Shown in pieces: positions 6,399-6,541 of a DNA stretch of 6,541 nucleotides. Position numbers and translations under genes: made by a program. Below the pieces are notes generated by a model. That model saw only the letters and a list, made by a program, of their open reading frames with translations. It was not told the DNA's origin and did not search any database. Position 1 is the first letter of the stretch. Each line of letters opens with the position of its first letter. The DNA comes from Caryophanales bacterium UBA6448 (lineage in GTDB: Bacteria; Bacillota_I; Bacilli_A; RF39; UBA660): positions 10,842 through 17,382 of the forward strand of contig DJOC01000028.1 in NCBI GenBank assembly GCA_002439555.1, given 5' to 3'.

Positions 6399-6541
6399 TA
6401 CTTTCACTTCCATTTTCTATCATTTTTGCTTCATTTAGAAAATTATCAAAATCTGATTTATATAATTTATCTTGTTTGATTTTAAATTTATCATACTCTT
6501 TATAAGCTAACTCTTGTGCAACTTTTGCAAATATTTTTCCA
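6391..6541 (-). CDS. C-terminal tail of a RhuM-family-like protein (partial)
   Basis: The gene enters from beyond the right edge; only the last 49 codons and a TGA stop (6393-6391) are visible. The tail reads GKIFAKVAQELAYKEYDKF, then QDKLYKSDFDNFL. From memory this matches the C-terminal end of RhuM-family proteins, where an alpha-helix of the type A..A..LA..EY.KF is followed by Q(D).....SDFD. RhuM was named from a Salmonella pathogenicity island; homologues are scattered among bacteria, often in accessory regions, and their biochemical role is unknown. The final residues (MIENGSESNE) are encoded by DNA that also holds the rbgA ribosome binding site and start, so the two genes are probably co-transcribed. 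With fewer than 50 residues, the family call is probable rather than certain. Confidence 0.6.
   Translation of the reverse strand, partial: GKIFAKVAQELAYKEYDKFKIKQDKLYKSDFDNFLNEAKMIENGSESNE
6405..6411 (-). promoter_or_regulatory. Ribosome binding site deciding the rbgA start
   Basis: GGAAGTG on the minus strand begins with the G of the upstream ATG (6413) and lies 8 bases before ATG 6398 when measured from GGAAG. ATG 6413 itself has only a weak GATAGAAA leader touching it. This favours the internal start at 6398. Confidence 0.6.

Noticed and set aside
6396..6413. ATG 6413 as the rbgA start
   Set aside because: It adds only MEVKV, has a weak leader, and its own bases form the Shine-Dalgarno for ATG 6398, which gives the family-typical N-terminus.
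1..6541. Mycoplasma-type genetic code (UGA as Trp)
   Set aside because: The base composition suggested it, but TGA serves as the stop of two genes with good overlaps to the next start, Trp codons checked are TGG, and the long genes have no internal TGA.

Overview
This is an AT-rich window from a low-GC Gram-positive-type bacterium. Every convincing gene is on the minus strand, so the window reads from high to low coordinates. The conserved genes (RbgA, RNase HII, topoisomerase I) and an LTA-synthase-type enzyme point to Firmicutes/Bacilli or a close, small-genome relative. UGA is used as a stop (the LTA-synthase-like gene and the RhuM-like tail both end in TGA) and tryptophan is TGG, so this is the standard bacterial code, not the Mycoplasma code. 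An uncultured gut Bacilli lineage is my inference, mainly from base composition and protein style.

Right edge to about 640: one tightly packed operon. It begins with the last 49 codons of a RhuM-like protein (gene enters from outside the window). It continues with the ribosome-assembly GTPase rbgA, RNase HII (rnhB), an LTA-synthase-like membrane phosphoglycerol transferase, and topoisomerase I (topA). Each gene overlaps the next (by 8, 23, 1 and 4 bases), with Shine-Dalgarno sequences inside the preceding gene, so translational coupling is likely. A low-GC hairpin plus a run of seven U residues sits right on the topA stop codon and is the probable operon end. The order rbgA-rnhB-...-topA is a Firmicutes core neighbourhood. 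Here dprA, which precedes topA in Bacillus subtilis, is absent from that position and an envelope enzyme occupies it.

Positions 547-651: a short intergenic stretch. It holds that terminator, a second hairpin whose base pairing and U-tract suit plus-strand transcripts, and a possible minus-strand promoter for the next gene.

Positions 1-546: the start of a gene running off the left edge. It encodes a membrane-anchored or secreted extracellular protein that I cannot assign to a family. Its start is anomalous: the well-placed Shine-Dalgarno leads to an ATA codon, and the only upstream ATG is in another frame.

The most unusual points are three: an N-terminal extension on RNase HII that looks like a catalytically dead nucleotidyltransferase-fold domain, the RhuM-like gene coupled into a ribosome-assembly/DNA-maintenance operon, and the ATA-start or frameshift problem in the left-edge gene. 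I saw no IS element, CRISPR array, tRNA or rRNA.
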